Positions 8,643-14,968 of a stretch of DNA of 64,000 bases are shown here, piece after piece. The notes beneath the pieces are model-generated. The model was not told where the DNA came from and ran no database searches. It saw only the letters and a list, made by a program, of their open reading frames with translations. The position numbers were made by a program, and so were the translations under genes. Positions within the stretch are counted from its first letter, which is position 1. Each line of letters opens with the position of its first letter. Source of the stretch: Burkholderiaceae bacterium (lineage in GTDB: Bacteria; Pseudomonadota; Gammaproteobacteria; Burkholderiales; Burkholderiaceae_C). The stretch lies in assembly GCA_919902775.1 (NCBI GenBank), contig CAKKRJ010000003.1, positions 1-64,000 of the forward strand, read 5' to 3'.

Positions 8643-8677
8643 GGTGGTAATTCAGGAGAAACGCAAGGAGAATATTT

Positions 8678-9112
8678 GTGCTTACATGGAAGCAGCTTAA
8701 TCATGATCTAGATAGGGCGTTTAATCGCCATCGCCAATTGACTGCGAGGTTTGATAATTTTGCAAATATTGTTGAGCAGCAGGTTATGGCGCAGAATTTT
8801 CATATTAAAGGGATTGCCGTATCGAAGCATCTAGAGCAAGGGTTCTTCACCACAGCGTTTGCTTTGCGGACTTTGCACTTTGCTTTCACCTCGGTTCTGG
8901 ATGAAAGTGGTATGTTGATGGGTAATGTGAAATGCTACTTAAAGCGCGAGCTTCCCGCGCCGGAGTGTGTCGTCATTGGTGATTTTGAATTTTCAGGTAA
9001 TGGGCAAACGACTCTTGTTGAGCCTGAGGAGAATGATCCACTAAATATCGATAATGACATTGCTGCGCTTTTTATTGTTCTTAACTTCATCCACAAGAGT
9101 CTTGCGCATTGA
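8678..9112 (+). CDS. Hypothetical protein (operon gene 3), 144 aa
   Basis: GTG start at 8678 with a good ribosome-binding sequence (aaggaga, 8664-8670). The N-terminal 45 residues are helical and basic (LNHDLDRAFNRHRQLTARFD), followed by a strand-rich part ending in an acidic, hydrophobic C-terminus (ENDPLNIDNDIAALFIVLNF). No recognised family. Same strand and composition as the two genes before it; the three look like one transferred operon. Confidence 0.55.
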   Translation: MLTWKQLNHDLDRAFNRHRQLTARFDNFANIVEQQVMAQNFHIKGIAVSKHLEQGFFTTAFALRTLHFAFTSVLDESGMLMGNVKCYLKRELPAPECVVIGDFEFSGNGQTTLVEPEENDPLNIDNDIAALFIVLNFIHKSLAH

Positions 9113-9286
9113 AATTTTACGTACAGCCTATGCCCATGAATGAATAGAACATTTACGCGTTACTGAGCCACGTCGCTTTTAAATACTACGACGGCTGGGC
9201 TCAAACGCACGCGACCACAAAAACTGGACGACGTTCGTCGTTTGTACTAACATTGCGGCAATTGATCTAACAAAACAGGTGCTGCC

Positions 9287-9580
9287 ATGGCTGCCACTGC
9301 ATCTTTACCTTCCGCCCGGTCTGCCCGCCTCGGGCTGCGTGCCACACCCGAACAAGAGGTGGTGCTGCGCCGAGCCGCTGAGGTCGCCCACAAATCGCTG
9401 ACAGATTTCATACTTGACAGTGCCTGCCTGGCCGCCGAACAGACCTTGCTAGACCAACGATTGTTCATGGTCTCGGGCAGCCAGTATCAGGCTCTGATGG
9501 ATTTGCTGGAACGGCCTGAGCAGGCCAACGACGGTTTGCGTGATCTGTTCGCCCGCAAGGCGCCCTGGGACACGAAGTGA
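9287..9580 (+). CDS. DUF1778 antitoxin (TacA-like)
   Basis: 97-aa ribbon-helix-helix antitoxin of type II systems paired with GNAT toxins. The DNA-binding half is ARLGLRATPEQEVVLRRAAE, continuing VAHKSLTDFILDSA; the C-terminal half (SGSQYQALMDLLERPEQ) is the toxin-neutralising region of DUF1778 proteins. Its stop overlaps the GTG of the toxin gene by 4 bases, the usual antitoxin-first order. The 174-base gap upstream (9113-9286) contains no gene I can support and presumably holds the promoter. Confidence 0.88.
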   Translation: MAATASLPSARSARLGLRATPEQEVVLRRAAEVAHKSLTDFILDSACLAAEQTLLDQRLFMVSGSQYQALMDLLERPEQANDGLRDLFARKAPWDTK

Positions 9581-10077
9581 CGCTTCGCGCTCCCGAGCCT
9601 CTGGCGCCGCAGCATCGGTTGGAAGGTTTTGACTGCGGCAAGCCCGCGCTGAACGACTGGTTCTTGCGCCATGCTCGACAAGCCCAGGGCAGTGGCTCGG
9701 CCAAGACCTTTGTCGTTGCTGAAGATGATAGTCGTGTGGCGGGGTATTTCAGTCTGACCGTGGGCCAGGTCGATACGCTGGAAGCGCCTGAGCGTATTCG
9801 CAAGGGGATGGGGCAGTACCCGTTACCTGTGGTGATCCTGGCGCGGCTCGCGGTATCCACCCTAGACCAGGGGCGAGGCATAGGCTTTGGCCTGCTGCAG
9901 GATGCGATTCGCCGCACGCTGCTGATTGCAGAACAGGCCGGCATCCGGGCCATGCTGACCCATCCCATTGATGAAGATGCGGCACGGTTCTACACCCGGT
10001 TCGGTTTCATCGCATCCCCGTTGCGCGAGCAGCAACTGCTCCTGCTCTTGAAGGATGCCCGTCGCTGGGTGCGTTGA
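9577..10077 (+). CDS. GNAT-family acetyltransferase toxin (TacT-like)
   Basis: 166 aa from a GTG at 9577. The N-terminus RLEGFDCGKPALNDWFLRHA is typical of TacT/AtaT-type toxins, which acetylate aminoacyl-tRNA and block translation. The acetyl-CoA loop is DQGRGIGFGLL (about 97-107) and the conserved Tyr is in RFYTRFGF (Y139). It forms a complete pair with the DUF1778 antitoxin just upstream. Which aminoacyl-tRNA is targeted cannot be inferred. Confidence 0.88.
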   Translation: MTLRAPEPLAPQHRLEGFDCGKPALNDWFLRHARQAQGSGSAKTFVVAEDDSRVAGYFSLTVGQVDTLEAPERIRKGMGQYPLPVVILARLAVSTLDQGRGIGFGLLQDAIRRTLLIAEQAGIRAMLTHPIDEDAARFYTRFGFIASPLREQQLLLLLKDARRWVR

Positions 10078-10156
10078 AGAACGGCCATCCATCAGTTGAG
10101 GCAGCTGGTGAGATAAAAGCTAATGCGAGTTGGTGAGCGGCGATCGAGATTCGATC

Positions 10157-10320
10157 TCAATAGGCTGAGGGACGATTTACAGGGGCGCTGAAAAGCTGCT
10201 GGGCAGCCTTGATTTCGTAGTTGTTGATCAGCTTCTTGAAGTAATCGTATACCTCAGCCAAGCGCCGGTGCGCGCCCTTCGTCCTCTTGGATCCCGCATG
10301 TTTCGACGCTCTGGGCGCAC
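10157..10320 (-). other. Coding-like tail without a start codon
   Basis: Between the GNAT toxin and SIR2 genes the minus strand carries an open frame reading (part) RRLAEVYDYFKKLINNYEIK, then AAQQLFSAPVNRPSAY and a stop at 10157-10159. Its composition looks like real protein, yet there is no ATG or GTG in frame after the SIR2 stop at 10321. It may be the remains of a gene cut by recombination, or of an extended C-terminus lost by frameshift. I do not recognise it. Confidence 0.25.
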
Positions 10321-11319
10321 TCAGGCTGCGAAGAACCGCATCACTTTCGCGAACTCGGCGTCGTCGTAGCCGAAGGTCTCGCGCAAGCCCCGTCGGGACG
10401 CCCCGATCAAGGATTCCTCGACCATGCCTTCCAGTGGAGTCGGGGCCAGGATGTGGCCGGGCGCGCGATTGGGATTGAGCCTCCTGCCCAGTTCCGCTCC
10501 TTCGGGGGCGACGATGAAAAGCTTCAAGCCCTTCTCGACCCCGCTGGCGATTGCGGCGTTGATGTGCTCGTCACGGAAGCCGTAGCCAATGACCATGAGC
10601 TTCGCGTCGCCTTTCGTCAGGCTTTCCTCAAATATCTTGTAATACCAGTTCAAGATCGGAGTTTGCCCGATCTCCCTCACCTTGGCTCCGCCTATGATCA
10701 ACATAGGCTGGCCATCCGCTCGTATCCAGTTAGAGGATCCGTGCAGCTTGTAGATCGGCTGGAAGTGGCTATCGGCCTTGAAGCCGTCGTCCGGTAGAGG
10801 CCTCCATGTCGAGCGGGACCACGAGTTGGCATGCAACGGTTCGTGGCTAGGAATCCGCCGCATGCCCGGCAGTTGAGGTCCTGCCCATTTCTGGTTGCTG
10901 ATTAGGGTGACGTTTTCGTTGGCGTAATGGTGCTCCAAGAGCACATCCTGGTTCAGCGTGAAGATAGCGTCGAACCGGGTCAGGAAGGTACCGATCTGGC
11001 GCTCAATGTATTGCTGGCCAAATTGCCAGTCAGTGGTTGCCATGAACGCTGTGTTCATGTCATCGAACATCCGCTTGACCGCGTCCTGCAACGCCATTAG
11101 CGGGCCCCTCGCGGTGTCGGGGTCTTGTGCGAACTGGGTTTGCAGCTCCGCCAACGCCTCCTCGAATCCGCCACGCTCCTGGTGTTTCCAGAGCAGCCGG
11201 CGAAGGCCAGCATCCTTGGACACCTCGGGGCTGCCAAGGAGGTGCTCGAACGCTTCGGTAGCGAGCCATCCACCCCAGTTGCGGCTGAAACCCGCGCCAA
11301 TCAACAGTAAATCCGCCAT
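10321..11319 (-). CDS. SIR2-like domain protein (putative NADase)
   Basis: 332 aa, essentially one SIR2-family domain. The NAD-binding start LLLIGAGFSRNWGGW is at 4-18, TLNQD at 121-125, the likely catalytic His in YKLHGSSNW (H193), and the closing motif VIGYGFRDEHIN at 243-254. Stand-alone SIR2 proteins of this kind often act as NAD-depleting effectors in antiphage systems; that role is inferred. A clear ribosome-binding site (ggaggaac) precedes ATG 11319. No Argonaute, STAND or TIR partner is adjacent. Upstream lies a fragment of the HTH gene found intact at 12807-13427. Confidence 0.8.
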   Translation of the reverse strand: MADLLLIGAGFSRNWGGWLATEAFEHLLGSPEVSKDAGLRRLLWKHQERGGFEEALAELQTQFAQDPDTARGPLMALQDAVKRMFDDMNTAFMATTDWQFGQQYIERQIGTFLTRFDAIFTLNQDVLLEHHYANENVTLISNQKWAGPQLPGMRRIPSHEPLHANSWSRSTWRPLPDDGFKADSHFQPIYKLHGSSNWIRADGQPMLIIGGAKVREIGQTPILNWYYKIFEESLTKGDAKLMVIGYGFRDEHINAAIASGVEKGLKLFIVAPEGAELGRRLNPNRAPGHILAPTPLEGMVEESLIGASRRGLRETFGYDDAEFAKVMRFFAA

Positions 11320-11440
11320 GAGGTTCCTCCAATCGTGTCATTGCTACCGATAGGCAATCCGGTTTCCGTCAATGTGGCCCCCGAAGCTGTCAGCCCAAAA
11401 GACACCGGGCCTTCCTTTGCCCCCCGGCGAATCTAATTCA

Positions 11441-11561
11441 TTGCTTCCCAGCCCATTTGCGAACGCGCCTGCGGATTGCCATGTCGGCGAATTGGTCACG
11501 GCCTGCTGCAGCGCAATAGGGTCGAAGGTCGGCAATTTGCTGCGTGCGTGGCTCAGCACCG
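11441..11561 (-). pseudogene. 3' fragment of the HTH-B gene (duplicate)
   Basis: 121 bases nearly identical (about 87% by eye) to 12810-12931, the 3' end of the intact HTH gene. In translation it matches LSHARSKLPTFDPIALQQAV, then a one-base deletion relative to the intact copy shifts the frame, so the original C-terminus (DQFADMATRKHVRKWVGKQ) is lost. The remainder of the HTH gene is absent; the match stops abruptly at 11561, directly beside the stop codon of the RelE-like toxin gene. Confidence 0.8.
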
Positions 11562-11562
11562 A

Positions 11563-11844
11563 TCAACTGCGCTTGAGGTCCCGATAGAAGTTCTCGTGCG
11601 GTCCGATGGCCTCAAGATAGACCAGCCGAACGTTCTCATCCAACGTGTAGCCCAGGAGGTACAGCTGGCCATGGCTCTTGAACTTGTGAACCCACAAGTC
11701 CGAGAGATCGCCTTTCTTGCGCTCACTCGCACGAGGTGCTTGGCACACACTGACCACGGCAACATCCACATCGGCAGCAACGTTGTCGTGCAGCTTTTTG
11801 TACTGCCGCGCAAATCGACGGGTCTGAAGGGCCGAAAACGTCAC
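11563..11844 (-). CDS. RelE/ParE-superfamily toxin
   Basis: About 93 aa from GTG 11844 (VTFSALQTRRFARQYKKLHD). Pattern of a RelE-like ribonuclease toxin: a basic N-terminal helix, the central DLSDLWVHKFKSHGQLYLLG strand region, and the LVYLEAIGPHENFYRDLKR ending. It is paired with the ParD-like antitoxin just upstream in the antitoxin-toxin order, separated by 13 bases. A longer frame to 11934 overlaps the antitoxin and is unlikely. The final codon touches the border of the duplicated HTH fragment, a probable recombination junction. Confidence 0.7.
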   Translation of the reverse strand: MTFSALQTRRFARQYKKLHDNVAADVDVAVVSVCQAPRASERKKGDLSDLWVHKFKSHGQLYLLGYTLDENVRLVYLEAIGPHENFYRDLKRS

Positions 11845-11857
11845 GCGTTTTCCAGGT

Positions 11858-12085
11858 TCACTGTTTGCGGCTGCGAGGAATAAACGGGGTCGCCTGCTCG
11901 CGAGGCTCGGCCATGGAAGCCAAGGACTCGGCAACGAAGGTCACGGGCAGATCCGGGTTGTCCAGCGCTGCGCGCCCCACCATGGCCCAGTACTCGATCT
12001 GGCCAGCAATGGTGCGTTTTTCGACTGCAGCCTCGCCGCGAGCGAGCTCATACAGATGAGATTCGATTCGAACGGGCATGCCCAT
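11858..12085 (-). CDS. ParD-like antitoxin (PF11903 type)
   Basis: 75 aa. The sequence MPVRIESHLYELARGEAAVE followed by KRTIAGQIEYWAMVGRAALD and NPDLPVTFV matches the ParD_like antitoxin family, in which QIEYWA..GRA..NPDLP is diagnostic. ATG 12085 is chosen because ttggagg lies just before it; the frame is open to 12142 but that part overlaps the promoter. Expected to bind its own operator, and an inverted repeat GCTAC-N4-GTAGC sits directly upstream. Confidence 0.75.
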   Translation of the reverse strand: MGMPVRIESHLYELARGEAAVEKRTIAGQIEYWAMVGRAALDNPDLPVTFVAESLASMAEPREQATPFIPRSRKQ

Positions 12086-12107
12086 GAGCACCTCCAAAAG
12101 AGTGTTT

Positions 12108-12130
12108 GCTACAAAAGTAGCGAAATTATA
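12108..12130 (-). promoter_or_regulatory. Promoter and operator of the ParD-like/RelE-like pair
   Basis: On the minus strand a perfect -10 hexamer TATAAT (12125-12130) is followed by the inverted repeat GCTAC-tttt-GTAGC (12108-12121), ending 22 bases before the antitoxin ATG. An inverted repeat overlapping the start of transcription is the normal layout for autorepression by an antitoxin. No binding data exist here; the assignment is from position and symmetry. Confidence 0.6.
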
Positions 12131-12142
12131 GGAGGTTTCCAT

Positions 12143-12277
12143 GCGCGTGGCAAGTCAATGCGGGGAGGCCATAGCCGGCGATGCTTTTCATGACAAAGAG
12201 GCCGTCGATGTCCTGCGCATCAAAGTGACCTTAGGAAACTGCCGCCTTGGGGGAGGGGCTGACTTGAAGAGGGCAAT
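12143..12277 (-). other. Possible decayed coding tail between the TA pair and the 180-aa gene
   Basis: Short frames here read FPKVTLMR and, in another frame, DAQDIDGLFVMKSIAGYGLP, separated by a shift. This could be the eroded end of a gene that once followed the 180-aa protein, possibly a nucleotidyltransferase toxin, but the similarity is too weak to name. No intact ORF is supported. Confidence 0.2.
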
Positions 12278-12820
12278 TTATGGCTTGGCTCGCAGGCCTT
12301 TGCTGATGTTGCTTAGCATCCTGGTCACAATGGCATTGGTCATCGGTTCAAACGCCAGCCGCTTGAATACGCGCTTGACCTTGGGGACGCCGTAATAAAA
12401 GCACAGTCGAGCCACATCCTCGAACTTGTGCCGCTCGAGCACTTTCAAGATCAGCACATCGTCCCGGATGTTCGGGTTGGACCAGTCATACGCACCCGAC
12501 AAACCGATCTTGGCGGATTTGCGGGGTGCATTGGCTTGCTGGATGGCGGTGCGCAGCCACGCCGGGATCAGCGCTGCGTAGCTGTCGACTTCCCCTTGGG
12601 CCCAGTCACCCGTGGCACGCTGGATCTCCAGCGTCGTGAGGTTTTTCATTCCCTGGGTCCACAGCGCAAGCAAAACCCTGCCTTTGGGGCTGCCAGCAAG
12701 CTCGAACTTTCTTTGACTCATGCGCCGGAACTGCACGGTGTGCCCTGCAGATTTAACAGTGCGCGACTGATCCGAGGAGGGGGCCACCAGCGCGTCGCCA
12801 GGCTCATTATTGTTTCCCAA
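12278..12820 (-). CDS. Uncharacterised protein, third gene of the HTH operon
   Basis: 180 aa with ATG 12820, overlapping the end of HTH-B by 14 bases. After a polar N-terminus of about 30 residues come a helical part (KGRVLLALWTQGMKNLTTLE) and a conserved-looking C-terminal block NPNIRDDVLILKVLERHKFE followed by DVARLCFYYGVPKVKRVF. The latter resembles small partner proteins encoded beside AbiEii-type nucleotidyltransferases, but I cannot confirm that and no such toxin follows. No membrane segments. Confidence 0.55.
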   Translation of the reverse strand: MGNNNEPGDALVAPSSDQSRTVKSAGHTVQFRRMSQRKFELAGSPKGRVLLALWTQGMKNLTTLEIQRATGDWAQGEVDSYAALIPAWLRTAIQQANAPRKSAKIGLSGAYDWSNPNIRDDVLILKVLERHKFEDVARLCFYYGVPKVKRVFKRLAFEPMTNAIVTRMLSNISKGLRAKP

Positions 12821-13427
12821 CCCATTTCCGAACGTGCTTGCGGGTCGCCATGTCGGCGAATTGGTCGACTGCCTGCTGCAGCGCGATGGGGTTGAAGGTC
12901 GGCAATTTGCTGCGTGCGTGGCTCAGCACCGTGTTGATGTTGGCGGTCATTTTCCCCAACGTGTTCACCAGGTCGACGAATAGGACTTCGGGAGTCAGTT
13001 GCGTCTTGTCGATTGCGATCTGCCCTTCTGCCGGGTCATTGGATGCGATCTTCAGGGTCATCAGGCGAACGTAGTCTTCCATGGATCCGGTAGGCAGAGG
13101 AATTTTGTCTGGGCTGAACAAATGTTCGAGGTAAGCCGTGATGATCGCCTCACTACGCGTCTCGGAAAACTCTGACCGTCGCAATCTGCCACCGATAGAC
13201 TTTTTGTGACCCTTCGTGGGCTCGGGCGTCAGTTGCCCAACCACCCAGTCAGAACTGCTTTTGAATTGACGCTCAAACAGTTCCACTTCGTGAACCGAAT
13301 AGCGGATCATGCGTCCGATCTGAATAAAGCAAGGGCCTTTGCCTTGTCGTCGCCACTGACTGAGGGTTTCGTTGGGAACGCCCAACCGATCGGCAAGGTC
13401 TTGAGTGGACAGGAGTCTATTGCTCAT
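12807..13427 (-). CDS. HTH-B: excisionase-like HTH protein, 206 aa
   Basis: The N-terminal HTH_17/MerR-like domain (residues 5-55) has LLSTQDLADRLGVPNETLSQ, then WRRQGKGPCFIQIGRMIRYS, the standard layout of excisionase-type winged helices. The remaining 150 residues are helical, ending in LSHARSKLPTFNPIALQQAV and a basic tail, and are not a family I know. It overlaps HTH-A by 11 bases and the 180-aa gene by 14 bases, a tightly coupled three-gene operon. Its 3' end is duplicated at 11441-11561. Confidence 0.7.
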   Translation of the reverse strand: MSNRLLSTQDLADRLGVPNETLSQWRRQGKGPCFIQIGRMIRYSVHEVELFERQFKSSSDWVVGQLTPEPTKGHKKSIGGRLRRSEFSETRSEAIITAYLEHLFSPDKIPLPTGSMEDYVRLMTLKIASNDPAEGQIAIDKTQLTPEVLFVDLVNTLGKMTANINTVLSHARSKLPTFNPIALQQAVDQFADMATRKHVRKWVGKQ

Positions 13428-13830
13428 CGTCTTGGCAAACGCTGTAGAGCGTAGTCATGACCGTGGAATCCGGATCAAGGCAGACCTGGGTGGCTTTGAC
13501 CTTGGGTGGCGTCGCACGCATCAAGCGGTAAATGTGGGTGTGGATTTGATGGCGGGGCTTTTTGCCGCCAAGGCATGCGCCCCGGATTTGCTCTATCGTG
13601 GCTTGGCCGGTTTGTTGAAGGTAGAGCAAGATTTCCTCAGCGCCTTTGAAGGCGACGTTGGTCCTGGTCTGGTTTTCATATTCCGTAATCACCTCCAGTG
13701 GGTACCTGACGTGCTTGCCAAGTTTCAGGTACTCCGGCCCGATCTGTTTCATTCGCCAGCGCTGAAGTGTTTTGGCGCTCATGCACCATCGGGCTGCCAG
13801 ATCGGCTTCGGTTATCAGTGTGACGGTCAT
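13417..13830 (-). CDS. HTH-A: excisionase-like HTH protein, 137 aa
   Basis: The N-terminal domain TLITEADLAARWCMSAKTLQ, then RWRMKQIGPEYLKLGKHVRY, is again the HTH_17/AlpA type. The C-terminal half contains EEILLYLQQTGQATIEQIRG, resembling a second winged-helix. First gene of the three-gene operon. ATG 13830 is preceded by aaggagcac (13831-13839 region). A second, truncated copy of its first 18 codons and leader is present at 17127-17391, interrupted by IS66. Confidence 0.7.
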   Translation of the reverse strand: MTVTLITEADLAARWCMSAKTLQRWRMKQIGPEYLKLGKHVRYPLEVITEYENQTRTNVAFKGAEEILLYLQQTGQATIEQIRGACLGGKKPRHQIHTHIYRLMRATPPKVKATQVCLDPDSTVMTTLYSVCQDDEQ

Positions 13831-14020
13831 CGCGTGTGCTCCTTGAAGTCATGGAGCTGTGCATTTACGCGTACTTGTGCCAGAAAGTCGAGGGAATCCG
13901 ATTTCTACGAATGGCCAGCTCAGAGCAACGCACGGCCTCGTACAGTCACCGCTCATTTGCTCTCTAGCCCTATACAACGGGAATAGAGAGTAAGTGAGGG
14001 GGCTGCTGTCCACTACCAAC
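13831..14020 (-). repeat. Leader of the HTH operon, copy 1 of a degenerate repeat
   Basis: This non-coding leader matches 17188-17391 along its length at an estimated 60-70%. Shared blocks include gcgtgtnctcctt, gcgtacttnnnccnnaaagtcgag, CTCTCTAG and a terminal ccactacca. It contains the inverted repeat CTCTCTA (13960-13966) / TAGAGAG (13984-13990). The stem is kept in copy 2 as CTCTCTA/TAGATAG, so it may be an operator or RNA hairpin for the HTH operon. Confidence 0.65.
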
Positions 14021-14024
14021 CCGG

Positions 14025-14058
14025 AAGAGGACTGTGTAACAGCAGTCCTCTTTTTTTT
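14025..14058 (+). terminator. Rho-independent terminator/attenuator upstream of the zinc-ribbon gene
   Basis: A perfect 10-bp stem AAGAGGACTG (14025-14034) / CAGTCCTCTT (14043-14052), 8-base loop and eight T residues on the plus strand. It ends only 10 bases before the ATG at 14069. That leaves no room for a promoter between hairpin and gene, so transcription of the gene must cross it. It could be an attenuator or the end of a small upstream RNA. Confidence 0.85.
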
Positions 14059-14068
14059 GGAGAAATCG

Positions 14069-14968
14069 ATGAGTGAGCTTTGCAAAATTTGCAGTACCAA
14101 AAGCGCTAAGAGTAATCCAGTTGACGGTGATTACTATGAGCAATTTTGTGAATATTGTGGGCACTTCAAAATTTCAGGATCTGCAGCGGAAACATATCTT
14201 GAGGGTGATAAAGCAATCCAGAAATTGCGTGGCCATATACATAGATTTAATGCTTCCGAAGATATACCTTGCTTGACTACTGAAAATATTCCTTCGATAG
14301 TAAATTCGCCATTTCCAACGGTTGCTGAAAGAGCGGAGTTTTTGCTTCAGCAAGTTCATTTGGAAACAAAATATTTGGGCGCGAAAATAGAAGTATTGAG
14401 CAAGAAATATCTGGGATTGACGTACTCTCTTGTGGATAATGATATTAGGTTTCTTTCTGATTATTTGGAGTCAGAAGGTTTGGTGCAGGCGTATAAATCT
14501 ACATCAAGTTTGTCTCTAAGTGTTACTCCTGCTGGATATGCATTCATAGAGAATTACAAAAGATTTTCTAAGCCAGATGCAAAAACTGCATTTGTGGCTA
14601 TGTGGTTTGCTTCTGAAGTTCAGTCTGCATATTCAAATGGTATCAAAGAAGTTATTAAAAATTGCGGGTATGAACCAATAAGAGTTGATGAGGTTCATCA
14701 CCACGAAAAGATTGATGACAGAATACTAAGATCAATTAGAGATGCGGATTTTGTGGTTGCAGATCTTACAGGGCATAGAGGAGGTGTTTATTTTGAAGCT
14801 GGTTTTGCAATAGCGCTTAATAAGCCTGTAATTTGGACTTGCCGATCTGATCACTTCGGAGGTGCTCATTTTGATGTGAATCATTATCAATTCATTGTGT
14901 GGGAGTCTGATTCTGATTTGCAGAAAAAACTTGAGGATAAGCTGGTGGGTTTATTCGGTAGAAAATAG
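14069..14968 (+). CDS. Zinc-ribbon, winged-helix and deoxyribosyltransferase-like protein
   Basis: 299 aa. A zinc ribbon has C5-x2-C8 and C27-x2-C30. The middle (about 105-163) looks like a winged helix (DNDIRFLSDYLESEGLVQAY to VTPAGYAFIENY). The C-terminal 130 residues match the nucleoside 2-deoxyribosyltransferase/TIR-like fold: KTAFVAMWF at 172-180, ILRSIRDADFVVADLTG at 219-235 and VYFEAGFAIAL at 240-250, with E243 as a candidate catalytic Glu. Such domains serve as nucleotide- or NAD-degrading effectors in several defence systems; that function is inferred. The gene is strongly AT-rich (about 40% GC by eye), a sign of transfer. ATG 14069 follows ttggaga. Confidence 0.7.
   Translation: MSELCKICSTKSAKSNPVDGDYYEQFCEYCGHFKISGSAAETYLEGDKAIQKLRGHIHRFNASEDIPCLTTENIPSIVNSPFPTVAERAEFLLQQVHLETKYLGAKIEVLSKKYLGLTYSLVDNDIRFLSDYLESEGLVQAYKSTSSLSLSVTPAGYAFIENYKRFSKPDAKTAFVAMWFASEVQSAYSNGIKEVIKNCGYEPIRVDEVHHHEKIDDRILRSIRDADFVVADLTGHRGGVYFEAGFAIALNKPVIWTCRSDHFGGAHFDVNHYQFIVWESDSDLQKKLEDKLVGLFGRK

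Noticed and set aside
11344..11559. 71-aa ORF as a genuine small gene
   Set aside because: Its first 20 residues are the HTH-B C-terminal region and the rest is out of frame after a one-base deletion; better called a pseudogene fragment.
13831..14968. Retron (structured RNA plus effector)
   Set aside because: A hairpin-terminated leader and deoxyribosyltransferase-like protein are present, but no reverse transcriptase is found in the window and the leader lacks recognisable msr/msd pairing. Kept only as a hypothesis under the attenuator finding.
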